A stretch of DNA of 39,393 nt from Betaproteobacteria bacterium (lineage in GTDB: Bacteria > Pseudomonadota > Gammaproteobacteria > Burkholderiales > SHXO01): positions 1 to 39,393 of the forward strand of contig SHXO01000017.1 of assembly GCA_009693245.1 (NCBI GenBank), in the 5' to 3' direction. Below, in pieces: positions 1 to 7,207 of this stretch. The notes beneath the pieces were generated by a model. The model was not told the DNA's origin, made no database searches, and saw nothing but the letters and a program-made list of their open reading frames with translations. The translations under genes and the position numbers were made by a program. Position 1 is the first letter of the stretch. Every line of letters begins with the position of its first letter.

Positions 1-676
1 GGTGGGTTGAGGCTGAGATCACGATTTCGTCTGCTGAGGCTAATCCCTGCAGCCGCGCCGCAAGGTTAGGGGTTTCCCCGACAGCAAGCTTGGGTATGGA
101 GGCATCGCCGCCACCGGTTTCGCCCACCACGACCGGGCCGGTGGCGATGCCAACGCGCACGCAAAGTGGGGCTGGCGCCGCGGCTTTCTTCACCGCACCC
201 ACGATCTCCAACGCCGATCTCACCGCCCGCTCCGCATCGTCCTCATGCGCGCGCGGAAATCCGAAGTAGACCATCAACCCATCGCCCAAATACTGCGTCA
301 CGTGGCCTTCGTACTTCTCGATAACGCTTCGGCACGCCTGCTGGTACTGCTTCATTAAGTCGCGCAACGCCTCCGGATCGAGCTGCTGCGCGAGCGCGGT
401 CGAGCCGACCAAGCCGCAGAACATGATTGTGAGCTGGCGGCGTTCGGCTTCGGCAATGACTTCGTTCATCGCCGGATCGAGTGCGGGCGGAGCGCCGAGC
501 GTTTCCACCGCTTCGAGAAATCGCTTGCGATGGCCTAAAGTCAGACCGAGATCTTTAAGATCCGCCTCGGTCAGCTTGCGCGCCACCGCGAAGTCAACAT
601 CATTCTCGGCGAACACGGACGCGTATTGCTCTAGGCCGTATTGGCGCAGCCAGTCCGCGAAAGACGACACCACCAC
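1..676 (-). CDS. SAM-domain / class III adenylate-guanylate cyclase, 3' end cut by window edge
   Basis: I translated this by hand from a GTG at 676-674, preceded by GGGAG. Residues 1-60 resemble a sterile alpha motif (DWLRQYGLEQYASVF, then LTEADLKDLGL). From about residue 80 a class III nucleotide cyclase domain follows (RRQLTIMF, YLGDGLMVYFGFPRAHEDDA, GIATGPVVVGE, PNLAARLQ). Such proteins usually continue into an AAA ATPase and TPR repeats, which here would lie outside the window. They are soluble and would make cAMP or cGMP. The first metal-binding aspartate, normally in FCDLVGST, is glycine (FCGLVGST; codon GGC at about 403-405). The second aspartate (LGDG) and the N-x3-R pair are present. 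Catalysis is therefore doubtful. The family call is firm, the activity is not. Confidence 0.85.
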   Translation of the reverse strand, partial: MVVSSFADWLRQYGLEQYASVFAENDVDFAVARKLTEADLKDLGLTLGHRKRFLEAVETLGAPPALDPAMNEVIAEAERRQLTIMFCGLVGSTALAQQLDPEALRDLMKQYQQACRSVIEKYEGHVTQYLGDGLMVYFGFPRAHEDDAERAVRSALEIVGAVKKAAAPAPLCVRVGIATGPVVVGETGGGDASIPKLAVGETPNLAARLQGLASADEIVISASTH

Positions 677-780
677 TGTTCTCCCGAAAGTGTCGTACGT
701 GCCGGCGCACCGCTTCGCCGGGACCCATGTTCGCTAGAGTACGGCAGCGACCACAGGGTGTGGAACTTCTTCTCGTACCG

Positions 781-1104
781 TCACCGCCCTCGGTAGCCAG
801 CCTCCCGCTGATGACGAATGGAGACTACGCGAACCAACTTTTCCACCTGCGAGTATTCGTAGAGCGCGACGTATCCTGTCTTGCCTTGCGAAATAACCAA
901 CTCTCGGAGCATTGGGCGAGGCCGGCCAGCGGCTGCGCCGCCCACGCTACGAATAAGCCGGCCAATCTGGGGATGCTGCTCCAGGACGAGTGTCGCGGTT
1001 CGAATGTTTTCTACGTGGTCCAGGGCCGTTTCCGGATCGCGCTCGAAGTTGAATTCGAAGATGCGCTCTATATCGGCCAGCGCTTCTTCGGCAAAGACGA
1101 TCAC
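781..1104 (-). CDS. ParE/RelE-superfamily toxin
   Basis: This 107-residue protein has the size and pattern of the ParE/RelE toxin fold: an N-terminal helix (AEEALADIERIFEFNFERDP), a second helix (ALDHVENIRTATLVLEQHP), the P-x-I-G-R turn (HPQIGRLIR), and C-terminal strands with RELVISQGKTGYVALYEY and VVSIRHQREAGYRG. ParE proteins poison gyrase; RelE relatives cleave mRNA on ribosomes. The sequence does not decide between them, but the RHQREAGY tail is more ParE-like. The ATG overlaps the stop of the upstream antitoxin by 4 bp (ATGA), so the two are probably translationally coupled. Confidence 0.85.
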   Translation of the reverse strand: MIVFAEEALADIERIFEFNFERDPETALDHVENIRTATLVLEQHPQIGRLIRSVGGAAAGRPRPMLRELVISQGKTGYVALYEYSQVEKLVRVVSIRHQREAGYRGR

Positions 1105-1379
1105 GGCAGTTTGCGTGGCTTTGGCCTTACGGGAGTTTCGCCCTTTGCCAGGCGCGAAAAATACTCAAAGACCTCCTTTGCGGGAATACCTACTCCCGCC
1201 TTCTTCATCTTGGCCAGTCTGCGAGCGGCTTCAGCCTGAAATACGGCGCGCGCTTCTTCATCCTCTATCTTCTCGCGGATCGCTTCGAGCATGAAGGCGT
1301 GCGGGGTAACCTCGCGAGCTTTGGCTAGTTTGGCGATACGGGTCTTTACGTCTTCGGGAACTCGCAGGGAAATTGCCAT
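1101..1379 (-). CDS. ribbon-helix-helix (CopG-type) antitoxin
   Basis: This is a 92-residue protein from the ATG at 1379. An upstream in-frame extension to 1409 (MYLKCNTILF) lacks family character, so I rejected it. The N-terminus (MAISLRVPEDVKTRIAKLAK, then TPHAFMLEAIREKIEDEE) is a ribbon-helix-helix: one beta strand and two helices that dimerise to bind operator DNA. The charged C-terminal half (residues 45-92, VFEYFSRLAKGE) would wrap the toxin. It precedes and overlaps the ParE-like gene, the usual autoregulated order. The 90 bp upstream is AT-rich for this genome and probably carries the promoter, but I could not assign clear hexamers. Confidence 0.82.
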   Translation of the reverse strand: MAISLRVPEDVKTRIAKLAKAREVTPHAFMLEAIREKIEDEEARAVFQAEAARRLAKMKKAGVGIPAKEVFEYFSRLAKGETPVRPKPRKLP

Positions 1380-1469
1380 GAAAAGAATAGTATTACATTT
1401 GAGATACATGAAATCGTACTACCCGCTATCGCAGGTGGTCAAGTCCGCGAATGGAAGGGGCGGGACCCG

Positions 1470-2699
1470 CTACGACACCGGCCGAATACCCCACGCAATC
1501 CGAATTCCGGCCAGCGTGCAGGCCACCGCGATCAAACCCACCACCCAGTAGCGCGTGAGGGCGCCGGTGTCAGTGTGGCAGACGATGAATCCCCCGCAGA
1601 GCGAGGCCAACCCTGATGAGAAGTGTTGGAGGGCCGTATTAAAACTCATCAAGCTGCCGCGCATGCTCGGTTGCGCGCTGGCGTTCACCAGCGCCATGGC
1701 CGGGACGAAGCGGCCGGAGACGAATATGAAAAACAAGGTGCTGCTGCAAAGCATGAGCCAAAGCGGCACGGGAGGAAGATTGGTGACCGTCACCAGCGGG
1801 ATTAGCGAGAGGATAGCAACGACGGCGAATACTTCGCGCTTGCCATGACGGTCCGACAGGCGGCCGATGAAGCGCGAAGTGAAAGCGGTGGCCAGCCCGC
1901 CGAAAAAGTAGATGTAGGGCAAGTCGCTCTCCTTGATCCCGACGTTGCTCACCGCATATGGGCTCAAGAACGGGATGACGGAAAATCCCCCGAACACGAG
2001 CATGGCGGGCAACGCCAAGGCGCGGCGGTGATTCGCATCCGCGAACACGGTGCGCATTTGTTGCAAGGCTTTTGTGGCGGACCTTCCCTCCCGCATATGC
2101 GCACGCATTTGCGGGACGGTCCTCCACACGCCGAACAGGACGAGCGAGGACACGGCGGCGAGAAACAGAAAAGGGGCGCGCCACTGGAACTGGTTGGCGA
2201 GGAAGAGCCCGGTGGGAACTCCCGCGACGGCGGCGATGGAGAATGCGGACATCACCGCGCCGGTGGCGGCGCCGCGCCTTTCTTGCGGAATAGCGTCTCC
2301 GAGGATGGCATGGACCACCGCACCCGCCACGCCGCCAAAGGCGCCGGCGACGATGCGCGCGGCCAGCAACGTCCCATAACCAGCAGCAAAACCGCATAGC
2401 AGTGTGGACACCACGAATCCGGCGTAAAGAAAGAGCAAGGCTCGCTTGCGATCGAAGCGGTCTATGTAGAACGCCGTCAGCAATGCCGAGAGCGCCGCGC
2501 TCAAGGTATAGGCCGCCACCAAGAAACCGAATTCGCGCGCGCCGATGTGAAGCACGCGCATCAACTGCGGGCCCAGGGGCATCAGCACCATGAAATCCAT
2601 GATGTGCGTGAACTGGACACTCGCCAAGATGACGACGAGAAGGCGCTCGCTGATGACGTGGTTTTTCAAGTTATAAACTTCACTGCGCGGACGCGGCAC
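1470..2699 (-). CDS. MFS transporter (drug:H+ antiporter-1 type)
   Basis: The protein has 409 residues and about 12 hydrophobic segments, typical of major facilitator exporters. The N-terminal helix carries the pattern VQFTHIMDFMVLMPLGPQLM; the loop between helices 2 and 3 is YIDRFDRKRALL, the MFS motif A region. Helices 4-5 read AARIVAGAFGGVAGAVV and AFSIAAVAGVPTGLFLA, as in DHA1-type efflux proteins. The substrate cannot be told. The GTG at 2699 gives an extra N-terminal MPRPRSEVYN; a TTG at 2669 is an alternative that fits homologue lengths better. It is the last gene of the long minus-strand run, 15 bp after the membrane hydrolase. Confidence 0.85.
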   Translation of the reverse strand: MPRPRSEVYNLKNHVISERLLVVILASVQFTHIMDFMVLMPLGPQLMRVLHIGAREFGFLVAAYTLSAALSALLTAFYIDRFDRKRALLFLYAGFVVSTLLCGFAAGYGTLLAARIVAGAFGGVAGAVVHAILGDAIPQERRGAATGAVMSAFSIAAVAGVPTGLFLANQFQWRAPFLFLAAVSSLVLFGVWRTVPQMRAHMREGRSATKALQQMRTVFADANHRRALALPAMLVFGGFSVIPFLSPYAVSNVGIKESDLPYIYFFGGLATAFTSRFIGRLSDRHGKREVFAVVAILSLIPLVTVTNLPPVPLWLMLCSSTLFFIFVSGRFVPAMALVNASAQPSMRGSLMSFNTALQHFSSGLASLCGGFIVCHTDTGALTRYWVVGLIAVACTLAGIRIAWGIRPVS

Positions 2700-2714
2700 G
2701 GAGGGTAAGATACT

Positions 2715-3251
2715 TCAAAAATCTCTCTTGCGATGGCGCACGGCGCAGAAGGCGATGATCAGGGCACTGGGTATTCCTACCCAGACTAGTTCGCTGTAAA
2801 TCGTCTCCAAACCGCGATCGGAAAAAAATCCCGCGCCGATGGGCGAGACTTTGATGGGCGTGACCGGAAAGAAATAACGTCCGTGATCGATGGGCCAGAA
2901 AAACGCCACGCCCAACCCTCCGTTGGTGAGCGCATCGAGCACACCATGGAAAGCCACGCACAGCAGCAGAAATGCGCAGAGACTCCGCCGGTAGCGCGCC
3001 CACATGGGTTCCCGGTAGAAAACCCATAGCGCGGCGAAGGCCAGCAGCGCCGCGAATACGAGGGAATGGGTAAACCCCCGGTGCCCGAACGGGTGCGAGT
3101 AAGGAATGCCCAGCGAAAAGGCGAGCACATCGAGGTCGGGAATGATGGCGCACGTCATGCCGATAAGGACAGGTTTGATGCCGAGGCCACGCGGTAATAC
3201 CGCAGTCCCGATGGCGGCGCTCGCCAAGACGTGAGAAAAAATAGTGGGCAT
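2715..3251 (-). CDS. inner-membrane metal-dependent hydrolase (YdjM/DUF457 family)
   Basis: The ATG at 3251 gives 178 residues beginning MPTIFSHVLASAAIG. The family pattern is visible: the N-terminal histidine (FSHVLASAAIG), IPDLDVLAF near residue 37, GHRGFTHSLVFA near residue 55, and HGVLDALTNGGLGVAFFWP near residue 100, whose His/Asp residues are thought to bind metal. At least four membrane helices are present. This family resembles LexA-regulated YdjM; its reaction is not known to me. An in-frame upstream extension to 3413 is low-complexity shadow sequence. The gene sits 7 bp after the M15 peptidase gene. Confidence 0.85.
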   Translation of the reverse strand: MPTIFSHVLASAAIGTAVLPRGLGIKPVLIGMTCAIIPDLDVLAFSLGIPYSHPFGHRGFTHSLVFAALLAFAALWVFYREPMWARYRRSLCAFLLLCVAFHGVLDALTNGGLGVAFFWPIDHGRYFFPVTPIKVSPIGAGFFSDRGLETIYSELVWVGIPSALIIAFCAVRHRKRDF

Positions 3252-3258
3252 GGATGCG

Positions 3259-3990
3259 CTACGCCGCGGGCTGGGGTGAAATGTGAGCGAGTACGGTGGC
3301 CGAAGGTTGCGCCACGTTCGCCACGTATTGGCGCATGAGAGCGGGCAAGGATCGCAGAACCAAATCCAGGCCCAGGAGATCCGCCGCCTGGAGGGCTTGC
3401 GCCACCACGTCACCGGTTAGAGCAGCTTGCGCGAGCGTGGAAGCCGGCGCGTAGCTGATGTGCCAGGGCTCGGGCGATATGCCGCCGCGTTCCTGGTCGT
3501 AAGGGCGAAAGAAACCGAAGCGATCCAGATTCGCGCCAAGCCATTGCGAGAGCCTGCCGAATATTCCGTCAGGCGCATACTCTTCGGGAATCAATTGCAC
3601 GCGGTAGGATTCGGGCATGGAAGCATGGTCGTACACGTCTATTTCCGTACCCCAGTGATGCCGGCTGGTGCCGGGCAGCGCTGACCAGACGAGGATCGCA
3701 TCGATCTTCTGCTCATCTGTAAGCGCCGAGGCGTCCATGACTTGCCCGTCACGGCTATAAAGCGTGCGCTCGCCGCGAAACTTGCGATTCCAGATCAGCA
3801 CCTGGGTATCGAAGTCACGAAAGCTGCTATAGGGGCGCAAGTCAATACCCTCCCGCGCGGCTTCGGCGCGCATCGCCAGGAAAGGTTGGACCACGCCGTG
3901 ATGCAAGGCGCAGCGCGGCTCATCGAGTTGCGTGATGTGCGTGCGGGCACGCCCGGTGAGTTCGAGTTCGTTCAGTGCCGCAGGACGCAT
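3259..3990 (-). CDS. D-alanyl-D-alanine carboxypeptidase, peptidase family M15 (VanY-like)
   Basis: This 243-residue protein has the M15B zinc-peptidase signature: YSSFRDFDTQVLIWNRKFRG, then SRHHWGTEIDVYD (His and Asp zinc ligands in H-x6-D), and EPWHISY (catalytic Glu, third zinc His). Family members trim the terminal D-Ala from peptidoglycan stem peptides. No convincing signal peptide is seen at the N-terminus (MRPAALNELELTG), so its location is unclear. Its start lies inside the last 19 bp of the FAD oxidoreductase gene, which implies co-transcription. The VanY-like label is by motif only; no vancomycin-resistance genes are nearby. Confidence 0.88.
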   Translation of the reverse strand: MRPAALNELELTGRARTHITQLDEPRCALHHGVVQPFLAMRAEAAREGIDLRPYSSFRDFDTQVLIWNRKFRGERTLYSRDGQVMDASALTDEQKIDAILVWSALPGTSRHHWGTEIDVYDHASMPESYRVQLIPEEYAPDGIFGRLSQWLGANLDRFGFFRPYDQERGGISPEPWHISYAPASTLAQAALTGDVVAQALQAADLLGLDLVLRSLPALMRQYVANVAQPSATVLAHISPQPAA

Positions 3991-5303
3991 TTTTCAAAAA
4001 GACCGGGAAGTAAGCGCACTGGATCGTAGCGCGATTTGAGTTGCTCGTAGGCGTGGCGGTCGTAGCTCCGCCAAAACTCCTCTTCGGTGAAGTAGATGTC
4101 CGAGTACAAGGACTTGATGCTGTCTAGACGCGCCACTTCGCCCTCGATCAAACGGTTGTGGTGCCCGTGCGCAAACGGCTCGCGCGTGCGCACCACGTCC
4201 CAGAAGCCGAAATTCACGTAGGTGACGCCCGCTTGCATGGGAAACAGCGGGTAGCGGCGGCGGGAATCGTACACCCGGACGGGGCATATCCAGACGGGCA
4301 GGATGCCGGTCTCTTTCATCAAGAAGGCGAGAAACTCCGCGCAATGTTCCAAGGGGATATCCACGTCTTGGATGACGGATTCGCGGTGCATGCCCGTCAG
4401 ACGATCCAAGCGCTGAGTCACGCGCCAGCGGCTGTTCCAGCGCATGACCTGGGTGTAGAAACGCGAATTCAAGCGCCGGCGGCCCAGCAGCCGGCGCACT
4501 AGGGGTTGCTGGGCGCCAAAATTCTTCGAGCACCAAAACCAATCCGTGTCCCAGCGCCAAAGGTAATCCTCGGTGCGCAAGTAGTCCTCTTCGCGGTTTA
4601 GCAAGGAGCGGTAGTAGATGTGCTCGAAGGTGTAATCGCTGCTGTAGGGAGCCTGCTCGCAAAAGCGGCCCCTGCACAGCACCATTTCACTGCCGCCGAA
4701 CACCACGCCATCGAGGAAATCGGTGTCTTCTTGGCATGCGGCTCCCAGGTCGCGAAAGAAATGTTCCGAATCTTGGTAGCGGCGGTATTCGGTGCGCACG
4801 AAAGCCTTCACGGGAACCGCCTTCGCGCGCACCCGCAACGCATACCCCAGGGTCCCGTAGGAGTTGGGCAGCCCAAGGAAGAGGTCGCGATGCTCGTTTT
4901 CTGGCGTACATAGCACGACCTCGGCATTGGATAGCAACACGTCCATTTCCTGAACTGTTTCATGCACCAAACCGTACTTGAAGGCCGAGGACTCGATGCC
5001 CACGCCTGCCACGGCACCGCCCAAGGTGATGGATTTGAGTTGCAGCACCACGGCCGGCATCACGCCTTGGGGGAGGCTCGCGGCCACGAGAGCATCGTAA
5101 GGGGTCATGCCTTCCGCCTCGATCCAGCCCTCCTCCTTGTTGACCCCGAGAACGTGATGAAAGTCGCGCACGTCCAAACGGTGCTTGCTCGCTGCCGCGC
5201 GGTCGCGGAAAAGATTGGGGGTTCGTTTATCGAGGCCCACGGGCCCGCGGGCCGCCACCATATCGCGCACCAATCGCTCCCGGCGTTGGGCGTGGGAGGT
5301 CAC
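3972..5303 (-). CDS. FAD-binding oxidoreductase, DWARF1/UfaA1-TmsA-like
   Basis: The start is GTG at 5303, whose GTGA overlaps the TGA of the methyltransferase gene; this gives 443 residues. Sequence further upstream is shadow of that gene. The N-terminal half has the FAD_binding_4 (PCMH) pattern: HHVLGVNKEEGWIEAEGMTPYD, LKSITLGGAVAGVGIESSAF, KYGLVHETVQEMDVLL. The C-terminal half (LYSDIYFTEEEFWRSYD) resembles DWARF1/Delta24-sterol-reductase relatives. In actinobacteria a homologous FAD protein (BfaA/TmsA) is paired with a cyclopropane-synthase-like methyltransferase (BfaB/TmsB): the methyltransferase methylates oleoyl phospholipid and the FAD enzyme reduces the 10-methylene group to 10-methyl. 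The same pair, overlapping, is seen here, so that role is inferred. Confidence 0.85.
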   Translation of the reverse strand: MTSHAQRRERLVRDMVAARGPVGLDKRTPNLFRDRAAASKHRLDVRDFHHVLGVNKEEGWIEAEGMTPYDALVAASLPQGVMPAVVLQLKSITLGGAVAGVGIESSAFKYGLVHETVQEMDVLLSNAEVVLCTPENEHRDLFLGLPNSYGTLGYALRVRAKAVPVKAFVRTEYRRYQDSEHFFRDLGAACQEDTDFLDGVVFGGSEMVLCRGRFCEQAPYSSDYTFEHIYYRSLLNREEDYLRTEDYLWRWDTDWFWCSKNFGAQQPLVRRLLGRRRLNSRFYTQVMRWNSRWRVTQRLDRLTGMHRESVIQDVDIPLEHCAEFLAFLMKETGILPVWICPVRVYDSRRRYPLFPMQAGVTYVNFGFWDVVRTREPFAHGHHNRLIEGEVARLDSIKSLYSDIYFTEEEFWRSYDRHAYEQLKSRYDPVRLLPGLFEKCVLRH

Positions 5304-6562
5304 TTCGCGGTTGCCTCTTCCGGAACGGGCGCATGGGAGGAAGCAGTATCTTCGGCGTACAAAAAGAAACGGCTCATGGGATAGGCGTTGCGCGCGACAT
5401 TGCCTTTGCTGAATACGATCTGGAACAGACCGGTGTTGCTGCGCGGAGATCTGAACATCTCCGCGCACGAGTACAAGTACGTGCGCCACACGCGGCGAAA
5501 ACGCTCATTGAACCGCCGCGTGTTGAGCGCCTGAATTCTCGGCCAGTGGCTATCGAAGCGTTCGGCCCAGGCATCGAGGGTATGGGCGTAGTGCCGCCGT
5601 AAATTCTCCACGTCCAGCACTTCCAGTCCGCAGGCCTCCATGGCCGCCAGGGTTTCGGACAAGCTGGGGATCCAGCCGCCCGGAAACACATGCTTCCGGA
5701 TGTAGAACTCCGTATCCCGAACGCCCACGTGACCGATGAAATGGAGCATTCCGAGGCCGCCGCGTTTAAGAAACCGCGCGTGCGCCTGCACCACTTCCTC
5801 CAACTGGTCGCGGCCGGCGTGTTCCAGGACGCCGATGGAAACGACTTTGTCGTACTCTTTATCCACCTCTCGAAAATCCGCTTCGCGCACGCTCAGGGAA
5901 TCGTTCATCCCGCGGCGGGAGATTTCATCGCGCAGCCAAGGTACTTGCTCGCTGGCGTTGTTCAGGCCCGTGACCCGCGCGCCGTGATGTTGGCGCGCGT
6001 GAAACATGAAGCCGCCAAAGCCGCAGCCGATATCCACCACGCTGTCCCCCGGCCGCAACCGCACCTTCTTGCACACATGCTCCCCCTTGTTGCGCTGGGC
6101 CTCTTCCAGGTTCGTGGCGCCTTCCTTCCAATAGGCGCAGGTGTACATCATGAGATCCCGGTCTAGCCATTGACCGTAGAAATCTTCTCCCAAGCAGTAG
6201 TGAAAGCGCGCATTGTTCTTGGCTTGTTTCATCCGGCGGTTCGAGTACCGCAACTCGTGCCACTGGTTGCGTATCCACACCAGGGGATTGCGCCGGCTTT
6301 CGAACCCGCTCTCGAAGGCGATGCGAAAGGGCAGCGCGAAGTCTCCGTCCACATCGAGCTGGCCGTCGAAATAGGCCTCCAGGAATCCCACATGACCTTG
6401 GGCTAGCGCACGCAATTCTCCGAGCAGGGAGTTGAATCGCAACTTCAGCGCGTGGTCTTCCGCGCGGTTACGATGGACCGAACCGTCGGCGAAAGTAGTT
6501 TCGAACGACAACGCCGTGCGCGTCCCGAGCGATGAAATAAGCGGTCTGAGCGGTGAGGCCAC
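5300..6562 (-). CDS. cyclopropane-fatty-acyl-phospholipid synthase family SAM methyltransferase
   Basis: The protein has 420 residues. An N-terminal substrate-binding region (residues 1-130; AYFDGQLDVDGDFALPF is typical) is followed by a SAM-binding Rossmann domain with motif I VVDIGCGFGGFMFHAR and the family motif SIGVLEHAGRDQLEE (SVGMFEHVG in E. coli Cfa). Other family marks are FYGQWLDRDLMMYTCAYW and FIRKHVFPGGWIPSL-like text (YIRKHVFPGGWIPSLSE). It transfers a methyl group from SAM to the double bond of membrane phospholipid acyl chains. The overlap with the FAD oxidoreductase gene suggests that a methylated or methyl-branched acyl chain is the product rather than a plain cyclopropane. 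It is 35 bp downstream of the 2OG oxygenase gene. Confidence 0.92.
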   Translation of the reverse strand: MASPLRPLISSLGTRTALSFETTFADGSVHRNRAEDHALKLRFNSLLGELRALAQGHVGFLEAYFDGQLDVDGDFALPFRIAFESGFESRRNPLVWIRNQWHELRYSNRRMKQAKNNARFHYCLGEDFYGQWLDRDLMMYTCAYWKEGATNLEEAQRNKGEHVCKKVRLRPGDSVVDIGCGFGGFMFHARQHHGARVTGLNNASEQVPWLRDEISRRGMNDSLSVREADFREVDKEYDKVVSIGVLEHAGRDQLEEVVQAHARFLKRGGLGMLHFIGHVGVRDTEFYIRKHVFPGGWIPSLSETLAAMEACGLEVLDVENLRRHYAHTLDAWAERFDSHWPRIQALNTRRFNERFRRVWRTYLYSCAEMFRSPRSNTGLFQIVFSKGNVARNAYPMSRFFLYAEDTASSHAPVPEEATAK

Positions 6563-6597
6563 GTATTCCTCCTGCGATGGACGGATGGGGACTGGCG

Positions 6598-7203
6598 CTA
6601 AGCACGTACTTTAAACCACCCCGTGAAGCTCCAGCGTTCGCGCGTGGCGGGAAGCACTTCGTGATGGATGCGGCCGCTCAGAAAAGCCACCAGCGTGCCA
6701 CCTTCTGGCAACACATCCACGCAGTCATCCTGTTCGCGGCCTGGATACATCCGCAGTTGGCCACCATCGGCTGGCTGCCACGCTTCGTTGAGATAAAGAA
6801 TGCACGATACAACATGCGCGGAGCCATCGCTGAAGCGGTCCAGGTGGCGGGCGTAATGAGCACCCGGCGCGTAGCGGGTGAGATGCGCTTCGAATTCAAA
6901 CAGCCCGAGGTAGAGCTGTTCGTTAAGCGCGAGCCGTAGAGTCTCGAACCCGGAGAACAGCGAACTCAGCGCTGGTTCGTCCGCGTCCACCCAGCAGATG
7001 GAGTCTGCGCGCACGGACGCGTTGGCTTCCCGCTTGCGCCCGATACCTCCCGCCGTGAAGGCCCCGGTTTGCCAGCGCTCGCGGGCGTAGGTTCTTAGCT
7101 GCTCCACTTGCTCTGACGGCATGGCCGACGGCACGACGCACCATCCCTGGCCATACAGGGCCGCGCTTAAGCGTTGTATCCGCGAGGGTGAAAGATCCAG
7201 CAA
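6598..7203 (-). CDS. 2-oxoglutarate/Fe(II)-dependent oxygenase, prolyl-4-hydroxylase-like
   Basis: This is a 201-residue double-stranded beta-helix oxygenase. Iron ligands are visible in HYARHLDRF (H-x-D spacing) near residue 118 and the distal His in GRIHHEVLP near residue 180; the 2OG-binding Arg is in RERWSFTGWF. SCILYLNEAWQPADGGQLRMY is the usual core strand pair of the P4Hc family. The target is unknown: protein side chains or small molecules are both possible. The only plausible start is TTG at 7203, four bases after the glgP stop; an in-frame stop at 7222 rules out a longer protein. It lies between glgP and the lipid methyltransferase on the same strand. Confidence 0.85.
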   Translation of the reverse strand: MLDLSPSRIQRLSAALYGQGWCVVPSAMPSEQVEQLRTYARERWQTGAFTAGGIGRKREANASVRADSICWVDADEPALSSLFSGFETLRLALNEQLYLGLFEFEAHLTRYAPGAHYARHLDRFSDGSAHVVSCILYLNEAWQPADGGQLRMYPGREQDDCVDVLPEGGTLVAFLSGRIHHEVLPATRERWSFTGWFKVRA

Positions 7204-7207
7204 CGGA

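Noticed and set aside
5304-5489. N-terminal extension of the FAD oxidoreductase
   Set aside because: It lies inside the methyltransferase gene and lacks family sequence; the GTGA overlap start at 5303 is a better fit.
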